In this document: piece by piece, positions 8,095 to 27,300 of the stretch | Position numbering within the stretch: position 1 is the first letter of the stretch | Layout of the letters: each line of letters opens with the position of its first letter | DNA from: a virus | DNA length: 64,000 nt | IMG/VR virus record: IMGVR_UViG_3300013094_000037 | Span: 1 to 64,000 of that record | Direction: 5' to 3' (one strand) | Position numbers and translations under genes: made by a program | Notes under the pieces: model-generated | The model's database searches: none | What the model was told of the DNA's origin: nothing | The model's input: only the letters and a program-made list of their open reading frames with translations

Positions 8095-9076
8095 TGGTAT
8101 ATTCAGTTATTGCGGTGGTATATGTATAATTTGATGTTGCGTTAGCGTTGCTTGGGTTAGGAGTAATAGTTATATTTGCGTATTCTTCTGGTTGAATACT
8201 GTATGAATTGAAAGACCAAACCGCACCAGAATTTATACCAACTAGATTTGTATTGGAAACAAAATTACCTTGTGCATTATTGACAATCAATTGTTTGTTA
8301 TTACTGCTCCAAGAAACAACTTGTGCTGTTGCTGTAAACAACTCTGCTGTGAGTCCTTGGTAAACTCTTTCGTTAGGCTGATAGTTACCTAGACCATTAG
8401 AATTTAGATTGAAAACAATGTTATTGCCTTGTGCAAGATTATTGTGTATGTTTGTAATAGATGTTTTAATCAAGCCAGTTGTTGAATTTGCACCAAAGAT
8501 GAAACCTTTAACTGTGAAGTTAAGTGTCCAAATAACCATTCTGGTATCTGAATCACGGTCACCCTCATAAGTTACATCATATCTGACATTGTTCAATATA
8601 ATTGGTACTTCTTTGACGATACCCATTTCTGGAATCATGTTCACTTTGATTGTATAATCTGGTGCAAAGAATGGTAGAATGTGTTCAATGATTTGATTGC
8701 CATCTTCAATATTTCTTACATACAAATAAAGTGAGAAATCAAAGTTATATGGCACTGGCATGTATTGCGAAATGATATTTTGACCACTTGCCGCAAAGTT
8801 TTTGATATTTGTTATTTGTTTTCTGGATGCATCGTAATCAATACCATTCATTTCATATGACATGCGTGGCAAAGTCATTTGAACTTTTTTATCTAGATTA
8901 GGGTCAAAAGTTAGACGTTGAACATACAATTCTTTTGCCGCATAATCAATAGGAACAACAAATCTTTCTTGTTCCGATTCATCTGGATTGTAACGAACTA
9001 GCGTAATATTGTTAAACAGATTGCCAAACGCAACTGTTATCTTACGAATCATTCTATTGTAGGTTGTATCTGCCAT
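8087..9076 (-). CDS. 15: Tail completion / proximal sheath stabiliser, T4 gp15-like
   Basis: This 329-residue protein corresponds by sequence character and place to T4 gp15 (272 residues), the ring that caps the sheath and joins the tail to the neck. The first 190 residues hold the conserved part, with MIRKITVAFGNLFNNI, QKMTLP-like strands and MIPEMGIVKEVPIILN near residue 150. The last 130 residues are Asn/Thr-rich and look like an added beta domain of the sort seen in other proteins of this window. Its ATG shares a nucleotide with the gp14 stop codon region. Confidence 0.85.
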   Translation of the reverse strand: MADTTYNRMIRKITVAFGNLFNNITLVRYNPDESEQERFVVPIDYAAKELYVQRLTFDPNLDKKVQMTLPRMSYEMNGIDYDASRKQITNIKNFAASGQNIISQYMPVPYNFDFSLYLYVRNIEDGNQIIEHILPFFAPDYTIKVNMIPEMGIVKEVPIILNNVRYDVTYEGDRDSDTRMVIWTLNFTVKGFIFGANSTTGLIKTSITNIHNNLAQGNNIVFNLNSNGLGNYQPNERVYQGLTAELFTATAQVVSWSSNNKQLIVNNAQGNFVSNTNLVGINSGAVWSFNSYSIQPEEYANITITPNPSNANATSNYTYTTAITEYTNV

Positions 9077-9960
9077 TATAGACCACCAATTGGATTATTT
9101 TCTGATGTATTGACATATGGTGCAGCAGTAGTTTCAATCACATTATTGTCGTATGATTCTTTGTTTGCTGGATCATACAATGGATTAAACGTTGTTAAGA
9201 TATACTGTGCATTACTTGATTGACCAATTATAACGTCAGAATCAATAAACTCACCAGCAATATTGGTTACAGAAAGTGTTTTTGAACTTGGTATCCAAGA
9301 CTGCACTGTTGCAACTGTTGTAGCATTTGCGAATGTTCCATCCATAGATTGATATACAATTTCTTTAATGTTGTATGTTCCTGTTCCTGTACCAACATTC
9401 AAATGTAATGTGTAAGCAGAATCAGTAACAACAGAATCAATATCTTGGTTGCCAGTAGAGATAATCTCTTGTGAGTATTTGAATTTCTCAAGTTCCAATT
9501 CATAGTAATAAGGAACTTTACGGCCTAACATGAAGAAATCTTTGTTCTGGTTTGTAAACTTAATTTCATACAACTCACCAGTACCATTTAGGAATGGAAT
9601 GTAAATCAAATCACCTTCTCTTGGTCTGGTATAAGTGTTTTGTGGTACTCTTTGAGTAAACGCACGCTTAGATAGAATGACTGTAACTTGGTTTCTGATT
9701 TCTAAACCAAACTTAGTAAACATTTCTTTCTCACCCATGTATTCATTTGCAGAAGAAAGATACATTTCTAATGGAAATGCTGCCGCAAATTTCTTAACCG
9801 GGTCTTCACCATAGATTAAGTCTCTTGCTGCATCATTATCATTTGGTAAATAATATGCGTTGAAACCCATAATCTGAATTGACTCAGTTATGAGGTCTTC
9901 CACTAAGCGTTGTTCATCATACTTAGCGTTATAATTATTGAAATAAGGACTTGTTGCCAT
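9076..9960 (-). CDS. 14: Neck protein, T4 gp14-like
   Basis: This 294-residue protein matches the T4 gp14 neck protein (256 residues), which with gp13 seals the packaged head and receives the tail. Recognisable segments are DEQRLVEDLITESIQIMG near residue 15, AFPLEMYL near residue 80, FGLEIRNQVTVILSKR near residue 104 and YTRPREGDLIYIPF near residue 128. The C-terminal 110 residues (after QEIISTGNQDIDSV) are Thr/Asn-rich and may be a lineage-specific extension. The gene lies 1 nt from gp13 and overlaps gp15 by 1 nt. Confidence 0.88.
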   Translation of the reverse strand: MATSPYFNNYNAKYDEQRLVEDLITESIQIMGFNAYYLPNDNDAARDLIYGEDPVKKFAAAFPLEMYLSSANEYMGEKEMFTKFGLEIRNQVTVILSKRAFTQRVPQNTYTRPREGDLIYIPFLNGTGELYEIKFTNQNKDFFMLGRKVPYYYELELEKFKYSQEIISTGNQDIDSVVTDSAYTLHLNVGTGTGTYNIKEIVYQSMDGTFANATTVATVQSWIPSSKTLSVTNIAGEFIDSDVIIGQSSNAQYILTTFNPLYDPANKESYDNNVIETTAAPYVNTSENNPIGGL

Positions 9961-9961
9961 C

Positions 9962-10738
9962 TTAGTTCATGAACCATTCTAGTGCACCACCATAGTTTTC
10001 AATCATGTCGGCTTCTAGTCTTGTGATTTCACCCATGGCTTCGTCATAGGTTTCTTTACCATTTAAAACCACACCACCAGGCAATTGAATGCCGCCGAAC
10101 TTCTTCATATTCTCCCCCCAAGTTCTCTTGATGAGAGCGGTGGCATATTCTTTCAACCAACGGTCATTCCATACAGTTGGATATGTGCTTGGGTCAATTG
10201 CACCATAACACTCAGATACAACAACTTGACCCACATTAACTTCAAAACCATTACCCCATGCCCAATCAATATACAATCTTTGCATATTACGCACGAAACG
10301 AATAGGAACTTCACCAGTGAACTGGAGTTCCAAAGAACGTAAGTGTTGTTGTGTTAGAGTATAATTGATGTAGGACGCAGAGGTAAAGTCATACAACTCA
10401 TTCAAACGCAATTGGTATCTCAAGTCAAACATGTTGATGGTTGCCTGAGAGTCGGTCAATGGGAAAATACGGGTAATACCTAAAATATTAACCGTATTTC
10501 CGTTTTGGTCTTTAGCCTGAGAAGCATCCAGATATTGGTTTGCAATATCGTTTGCGGTTACATAATGGATCCAATAGAACTTTTGAGCACCATCAAAGTG
10601 GTAATCTTGCCAATATTGAATTGCATCATCTACACGGTCTTCAACCTGAGTGTCATCCACGTTAATGTTAATAACTGGTGCACCAAGTCTACGTAGACAA
10701 TAGTCTTTAAAGTCTTGTCTATTAGTTATAGTTGCCAT
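9962..10738 (-). CDS. 13: Neck protein, T4 gp13-like
   Basis: This 258-residue neck protein resembles T4 gp13 (309 residues), the head-closure component next to the portal. The N-terminal NRQDFKDYCLRRLGAPVIN and VEDRVDDAIQYWQDYHFDG are characteristic. The middle contains RLYIDWAWGNGFEVN and the C-terminus a helical segment ending GGALEWFMN. It begins the 13-14-15-16-17 run. Its ribosome binding site (AGGAG at about 10747-10751) lies in the 3' arm of a perfect inverted repeat whose loop holds a late-promoter motif. Confidence 0.88.
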   Translation of the reverse strand: MATITNRQDFKDYCLRRLGAPVININVDDTQVEDRVDDAIQYWQDYHFDGAQKFYWIHYVTANDIANQYLDASQAKDQNGNTVNILGITRIFPLTDSQATINMFDLRYQLRLNELYDFTSASYINYTLTQQHLRSLELQFTGEVPIRFVRNMQRLYIDWAWGNGFEVNVGQVVVSECYGAIDPSTYPTVWNDRWLKEYATALIKRTWGENMKKFGGIQLPGGVVLNGKETYDEAMGEITRLEADMIENYGGALEWFMN

Positions 10739-10744
10739 TAGAAA

Positions 10745-10777
10745 TCTCCTATTATACCCTATTTATCTAATAGGAGA
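10745..10777 (-). promoter_or_regulatory. SD-sequestering hairpin enclosing a late promoter, upstream of gp13
   Basis: On the minus strand TCTCCTATT (10777-10769) is perfectly complementary to AATAGGAGA (10753-10745), with a 15 nt loop. The 3' arm contains the gp13 Shine-Dalgarno. The loop contains GATAAATAG (core 10760-10766), so RNA started there would lack the 5' arm and leave the site free, while read-through RNA would hide it. T4 uses this arrangement in genes such as e and soc. Confidence 0.6.
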
Positions 10778-10786
10778 AATCGTGGT

Positions 10787-11008
10787 TTACTGAATAACTT
10801 TGCTTCCCAAAGGACCGTCTGGTTGTTGGCCTTGTTGCATTCCTTGCAACTGTTCATTTGCAGCACGTCCTAGTGCATCAATGATTGGACGGCTCCACTT
10901 GTGTGGGATTTCATCCAAAGATTGAATCAAAGCGTTAACAAAACTCAATTTGAAGGTCAAATCTACGTCTTGTTGTTGTGGTTGTGCTTGTTGTGCTTGG
11001 TCTGTCAT
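10787..11008 (-). CDS. Small hypothetical protein
   Basis: I do not recognise this 73-residue protein. Both ends are Gln-rich (QAQQAQPQQQ at the start, QGMQQGQQPDG near the end) and flank a compact amphipathic helical core containing FKLSFVNALIQSLDEIP and RPIIDALGRAANEQL. It has no signal peptide or membrane helix. A good AGGAG precedes the ATG and an ATAAATA motif lies at 11043-11049, so it is probably a real late gene. Its place between fibre genes and the neck operon suggests a small virion or assembly factor, but that is only positional. Confidence 0.7.
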   Translation of the reverse strand: MTDQAQQAQPQQQDVDLTFKLSFVNALIQSLDEIPHKWSRPIIDALGRAANEQLQGMQQGQQPDGPLGSKVIQ

Positions 11009-11042
11009 GTCAAGTTTCTCCTATATTAATGATGTGACTATG

Positions 11043-11049
11043 TATTTAT
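11043..11049 (-). promoter_or_regulatory. Late-promoter-like motif upstream of the 73-residue gene
   Basis: The minus strand reads GCATAAATACATAG and overlaps the stop codon (TAA, 11046-11048) of the upstream gene. A leader of about 30 nt would include AGGAG. Confidence 0.45.
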
Positions 11050-11459
11050 GCAGGTGTATTTGCAGTATTTGCTGGAGCCCAAGGTAGACCTGGTTCAGAA
11101 ATTACGTTGATTTGATTGTTAATTTGTTCAACAATCTTTTCATTGATGTGGTCAGCATACGAACCAGAAATTGAATTGATAATCCAAGATAGTACGTTTG
11201 CTTCTTCCAAATCACTGAAAGCGGTAAATGTATATGTGTTAGACAAAACATTACCTAAGGTGAAAGGTGTTGCACCGTTGAATGTTCCGGTGTGACCGTC
11301 TGGTGTTGTTGCAGAGTATGTCCAATAGGTTTGAACAACTGTATTTGCATAGTTATTACCATCTGGACCTTTGATGTTTTGTACTTTAAGACCAGTGATG
11401 GTATTAGAGTAGGTCCATTCTGAATTTGCAAGTGATGCAAGTGTGTTTACTGTAGCCAT
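11046..11459 (-). CDS. Small structural-type protein of unknown function
   Basis: This 137-residue protein has a beta-rich first 100 residues with alternating Thr/Tyr strands (VQTYWTYSATTPDG, TPFTLGN) followed by a helix containing DLEEANVLSWIIN and EKIVEQINNQINV. Short proteins with this plan occur near tail genes of many phages, but I cannot name the family securely. It has no membrane segment. The ATG is preceded by TAGGAG. It sits just downstream of the three collagen-like fibre genes and may be co-transcribed with them; a role in fibre attachment or assembly is conceivable but not shown. Confidence 0.7.
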   Translation of the reverse strand: MATVNTLASLANSEWTYSNTITGLKVQNIKGPDGNNYANTVVQTYWTYSATTPDGHTGTFNGATPFTLGNVLSNTYTFTAFSDLEEANVLSWIINSISGSYADHINEKIVEQINNQINVISEPGLPWAPANTANTPA

Positions 11460-11501
11460 TATTTTCTCCTAAAATGTTGGCGGGTTAAAGGATTATATAG
11501 G

Positions 11502-22606
<11,105 letters not shown>

Positions 22607-22632
22607 TCACTTCCGCTTGTTCTTATTATCTT

Positions 22633-23775
22633 CTATTTATGAGGATAATATTTGGTTAACCAGTCCAATTCCTTTCTTTCGTCATTTGTTTCGTACCATC
22701 CTTGACCTGTATAAACATTCAATACGGACTGGAAGTATTCTTCATACTTTCTTGCAACAACCTCCAGTGAAAAGTTGTTAACCGCAAAGTCTCTACAGGC
22801 CTTTGGATCAATTCTATCAATGTTCTTTGCTGCCCATGTAAAGTGTTCAAAGGTTCTGCAACGGTAACCAGTTACACCATGTATATTATTCTCAGTAAAA
22901 CTGCCCCAATCTGTGGTGATTGTTGGTGTTCCAGAGAACAAACATTCTGCTTGAACTCCACCAAATGGTTCATTATACAAAGATGCAACAAATGCACCTT
23001 TTGCTCTTGACATTAGTCTCTTACGAGTTTCAATATCAGCATAACCAATTTCAGTAACATGACTTGGTGTTTCTGCATAACCCATTTCTTTCAGACTATT
23101 TTGTCCAGCAATAATAAGTTTTGCACCAATTGCCTCTGTTGCTTGAACACAGATATTAACACCTTTACCATCATAGACACGACCTAAGAACAAAAAGTAA
23201 TCATCTTTTTCTGCACTATATTCAAAATCATCCGTATCAAAGTAGTTTGGTATCACCACATCGTACCAGTCTTGCATACAAGTACCAACAGAATTCAGTC
23301 CATAGTATGCATGATAGATTGCATATGATTCAAAGATTTTAAATCTAGCCCAATGTCCTCCAGCATAACCAATACCAGGTTCCACCGTAATCAAATCTGG
23401 ATGTGCATCACAGACTGGTCTTACTCCTGCACCCCAAAATGGTAGAATGAAATCGTTTGGTTGTTTTCTTTTACCAACTTCTTCAATTGCATTTTTGTAG
23501 AATGTGGTATATGCATGGTCATTGGTGTCAAACTTAAAGAAGTGTTTGCGCCAGTCGTGGTTACCATAGGACTTCTTCCAATCGTCCGAACTGAGTACGG
23601 TGACATGTTCTGTGCAAATTGGATTGGATTCTTCGTGGCCATAGTGGATTACTGTATGTCCACGTTCTGTCATCATCTTACAGAACTTAACAACCTTCTG
23701 AGTGTATGCACAAGCATTGAATTCTTTAGATGTTACTGTATGTGGAATTCCAAGAACATGAAATCTCATACCCAT
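22633..23775 (-). CDS. GT4-type glycosyltransferase (GT-B fold)
   Basis: This 380-residue enzyme resembles retaining nucleotide-sugar glycosyltransferases of family GT4. The C-terminal donor-binding half has [13 protein letters not shown] near residues 193-205 (Arg and Lys for phosphate contacts), KLIIAGQN near 219, and the EX7E motif at E269-E277 (EPFGGVQAE). The N-terminal acceptor half starts [11 protein letters not shown]. No signal peptide or membrane segment is visible, so it should act in the host cytoplasm. Two starts are possible: the ATG at 23775 has better Shine-Dalgarno spacing (AAGG), and the one at 23769 forms an ATGA overlap with the upstream stop. It follows an oxygenase and directly precedes the collagen-like fibres, so fibre glycosylation is a reasonable inference. 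Sugar and acceptor are unknown. Confidence 0.88.
   Translation of the reverse strand: MGMRFHVLGIPHTVTSKEFNACAYTQKVVKFCKMMTERGHTVIHYGHEESNPICTEHVTVLSSDDWKKSYGNHDWRKHFFKFDTNDHAYTTFYKNAIEEVGKRKQPNDFILPFWGAGVRPVCDAHPDLITVEPGIGYAGGHWARFKIFESYAIYHAYYGLNSVGTCMQDWYDVVIPNYFDTDDFEYSAEKDDYFLFLGRVYDGKGVNICVQATEAIGAKLIIAGQNSLKEMGYAETPSHVTEIGYADIETRKRLMSRAKGAFVASLYNEPFGGVQAECLFSGTPTITTDWGSFTENNIHGVTGYRCRTFEHFTWAAKNIDRIDPKACRDFAVNNFSLEVVARKYEEYFQSVLNVYTGQGWYETNDERKELDWLTKYYPHK
22634..22640 (-). promoter_or_regulatory. Late-promoter-like motif upstream of the fibre triplet
   Basis: The minus strand reads CATAAATAG and the final TAG is the stop codon of the glycosyltransferase gene. It would give a separate late transcript for the three collagen-like fibres with a leader of about 25 nt. 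Confidence 0.5.
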
Positions 23776-24341
23776 TTTGGACCTTCAAACCAAACTGCAA
23801 GACTATATCTTGTTCCTTTTGTGACAGGTAATGCTGCATGTGTTACAAAAGATGGAATAAAGATTGCTGTACCTTGTTGTTTGATTGCAGTTGCATCTGG
23901 ATATTGTGTCAAATCATAGACCTCAAAATCACCACCCTCATATTCATTTGGGTCTGTCAATTGAATTAGACAAGTAAGTTTTCTGTGGTATTGGTCGTTG
24001 TTTATCCAGAATACATCTTGGTGTTTCTTGTATTCACCTTGATATGATTCATCATACTCTGCCAACTGGATGTATGATAGATTTGTGATATGGAAATTAA
24101 ACCATTCACGATTGACCTGTATGCCCATTTTCCAAATACGGTCAAATAACCATTCAAAATTTGGGTCACCAGCTTGAATAAATCTGGTCTTACTTCTACG
24201 ATAACTTGTGTCTGTGGTTTCAGACATACCAGATACACCTAATGATGCATCTTGGCTTTCAATCTTCAGACCATCTTCTAAAATCTTAGCACATTCATCT
24301 GGTGTAAATGCACCAGACCAATAACTCCATTCACCCTTCAT
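23766..24341 (-). CDS. 2-oxoglutarate/Fe(II) dioxygenase, prolyl-4-hydroxylase-like (PKHD type)
   Basis: This 191-residue protein is a single double-stranded beta-helix domain of the 2OG-Fe(II) oxygenase superfamily. The iron ligands are H107 and D109 in KKHQDVFW and H168 in FVTHAALPV, with R178 ([10 protein letters not shown]) placed to bind 2-oxoglutarate. The N-terminus [13 protein letters not shown] and the segment YEGGDFEVY fit the PKHD/prolyl-hydroxylase-like group seen in T4-like aquatic phages. It overlaps the glycosyltransferase gene by 10 nt, and a consensus TATAAATA late promoter lies upstream at 24385-24392, so the pair should be made late, together with fibres. A GAGAGG ribosome binding site precedes the ATG. 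The substrate is not known; the Pro-rich collagen tracts encoded downstream are the obvious candidates. Confidence 0.9.
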   Translation of the reverse strand: MKGEWSYWSGAFTPDECAKILEDGLKIESQDASLGVSGMSETTDTSYRRSKTRFIQAGDPNFEWLFDRIWKMGIQVNREWFNFHITNLSYIQLAEYDESYQGEYKKHQDVFWINNDQYHRKLTCLIQLTDPNEYEGGDFEVYDLTQYPDATAIKQQGTAIFIPSFVTHAALPVTKGTRYSLAVWFEGPKWV

Positions 24342-24358
24342 AATATACCTCTCAAGTA

Positions 24359-27300
24359 TTAAACGCTTATTGCATCTCTTACGATATTTATAGTAGTAGA
24401 GTTGGCGGTTGCGGCAGTAAACAACAGACTTACTGTACCACCAGAGACAGACGCGTCAAAAGAACCTAATGAAGAACCAGTAAAGATTTCACCATATTCA
24501 ATGATGTATGCAGAAGAAGCATTTTGCATCAACAACAATTCAATGACGTGATATGTACCAGCAGAAGTCATTTGTGCAATGTACTTGGCAGAACGATATG
24601 TGGTTGCAGTAAATGTATCTACAGCAGTTTGAGTTGTTGAAGATGTTACTGTTTGGTTGGTACTTCTGCTGAATGTAACTGAACCATTTGTTGCATTGAT
24701 GTTTGCAGCAGAGAATGTGGTTGCACCAGTGTAACTACCAGAAACTGTGTTACCAGTTGTAGATAATGGTGTGTAACCCAATGCTGTTGTAACGTCAGAA
24801 GACGATAATGTGACTGCACCAGTTCTTGTGTTGAATGATGCTACACCAGTATTGTTAACTGTAATTGTGCTACCAGAAACTGATGTTGATATTGCAGTAC
24901 CACCACTTACTGTTAATGTACCACCACCAGAAACTGAACCACTTCCAGAGTTACCTGATAAGCTGATAGAAGTAGAAATACTTGCATTGGCGGCAGAAGT
25001 TGCACGACCATAAGCATCAATAGTGATTACTGGAATTGCAGTAGAACCACCATATGTGCCTGCTGTTACAGCAGTTGTAACTAATGCTACAGTTGGTGTT
25101 GTGCCACCAGTTGAACTGATTTGTCCAGATGTTCCAGAAACGGATGTTACTGCTGTATTTGCTTTAGCATATGCGGAGTTTGCTTGTATGAATGCACCAT
25201 TAGATTGCAAGAATGCACTATTTGCATATGAACTTGCCGCTGAAGCATTTGTAGTTGCAGTATTCGCTTGAGTAAATGCACTGTTGGCGTAAGAACTTGC
25301 TGCCGATGCATTAGTAGTTGCAGTATTTGCTTGAGTGTATGCAGCATTGGCATATGTGCTTGCAGCCAATGCATTTGTTGTTGCAGTATTTGCCTGTGTG
25401 TAAGCTGAGTTAGCATAACCAAAAGCACTATTAGCATACTGAGAAGCCCCTGCCGCATTGTTTGTAGCAGTATTTGCTTGTGTATATGCTGAGTTGGCTT
25501 GAATAAATGCAGCAGTTCCTGTATTTGATGTTGTATTAGCTAACGCATATACAGCATTCGCCTGTACAAAAGCACCATTTGCATATGTGGCTGCACTTGT
25601 AATATTGTCAGTGTGTGTATTTGCTAGGGTATATACAGCATTCGCTTGTACAAAAGCACCATTTGCATACAAAGACGCACCAGCAGCATTATTGGTTGCC
25701 GTATTTGCCTGCGTGAAAGCACCATTTGCATAAGTTGCCGCACTGGTGATATTTGCTGTGAGAGTATTCGCAAAGGTAAATGCTGCATTCGCTTGTACAA
25801 AAGCACCATTTGCATAGGTTGCGGCACTTGTAATATTGGCAGTTAAGGTATTTGCAAAGGTAAATGCACCATTAGCATAGGTTGCTGCACTGGTAATGTT
25901 TGCTGTTAATGTGTTTGCGAATCCATATGACGCATTGGCTTGGATGAAAGCACCGTTAGCATACAAGGCAGCACTATTGGCTTGACCAAAAGAACCATTA
26001 GCTTGTGCAAATGCACCATTTGCTTGTAAGAAAGCAGCATTTGCAATATTTCTTGCTGCTTGGTCTGTTGCAGAAACTGATGCAGATGTTGATTGTGTTG
26101 TACCGTCAGCAAAAGTAATTACACCGCCACCACCAGGTAACAATGTAACACCACTAAAATATGGTACTGTAAATACACCAGTATCATTTAGATTGAAGAT
26201 GTTGTTATTATATGCAGAGTTGATAATCTGCAACTGACCATTACTGTCTAATCTAAAGTATTTGTTTATGTTGTTAGCACCGGCTGAATAGTTTGTTGCT
26301 AACAAGAAATCTGAATAACCAATACCACCTTTAGTATTAGAACTACCTAATACTGTTGCAGTGTTTTGGTTTCCAACAGAACCTGTATAATTTACATTTA
26401 TGATACCTGTACTGAAAACGTTACCTGCAACACCTAAACCACCAGAGACTGTCAGTGCACCAGTTGCGGCTGATGAAGATTGTGTTGCATTTGGAATTAC
26501 AACTCTTGCAGTACCTGTTGTGGTGATTGTAGAACCAGTATTTGGCAGAGCATTGTTTGCTGTTGTAAACGCACTGTTTGCATATGATGCGGCACTATTG
26601 GCTTGACCAAATGCTCCGTTAGCTTGAACAAATGCGCCGTTGGCATAAGTAGCAGCACTACTAATAGTTGTAGTGTGTGTATTTGCTAATGTATATACTG
26701 CATTTGCTTGCACAAAAGCACCATTGGCATATGTGGCTGCCGAGTTTGCTACACTGAAACCAGAGTTTGCATATGAAGCACCAGAATTTGCAACACCAAA
26801 TGCGGCGTTAGACTGTATAAATGCAGCATTTGCTTGTGTATATGCAGAGTTGGCTTGCACATAAATTACATTACTATATGCAAAAGGTGCGGCAGCAGTA
26901 TTTTGTGTTGATGCATCAGCAAATATGATTGGTAAATTCTTCATTACCAAACCAACATTGTTCTTAAATCTCGCTACTTCATTTTCTTTGTTGACGCCGT
27001 TTGCAGTAAAGATAATGTCGTTTGGTGCACCAGTAGCAATAATCATGTTACCGCCACCAGTACTTGTATTACCATAAGCAATCAAGTAACCATCGTTTGG
27101 TCCAATCATTGTATAACCAGGATATGCGTATGTACTACTACCCATACCCAAGTCTAGGAATGTATCGTTTGGTGTACCGTTATCTGGCGTAATAAAGATA
27201 TCAAAAGAAGCATTGTTGCCGCTGTTGATATTTTGCATATTCAAACCAGCATAACCGTTATAGTTACTGGTGAATTGCGTTACAGTTTGTGGTTCAACTA

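Noticed and set aside
10752-10757. TATAAT on the minus strand near gp13 as a sigma-70 promoter
   Set aside because: No acceptable -35 at 16-18 nt; the bases overlap the hairpin arm and Shine-Dalgarno and are better explained by those.
11485-11496. TATATAAT on the minus strand upstream of the 137-residue gene
   Set aside because: No -35 element and no late consensus; too common in AT-rich DNA to call.
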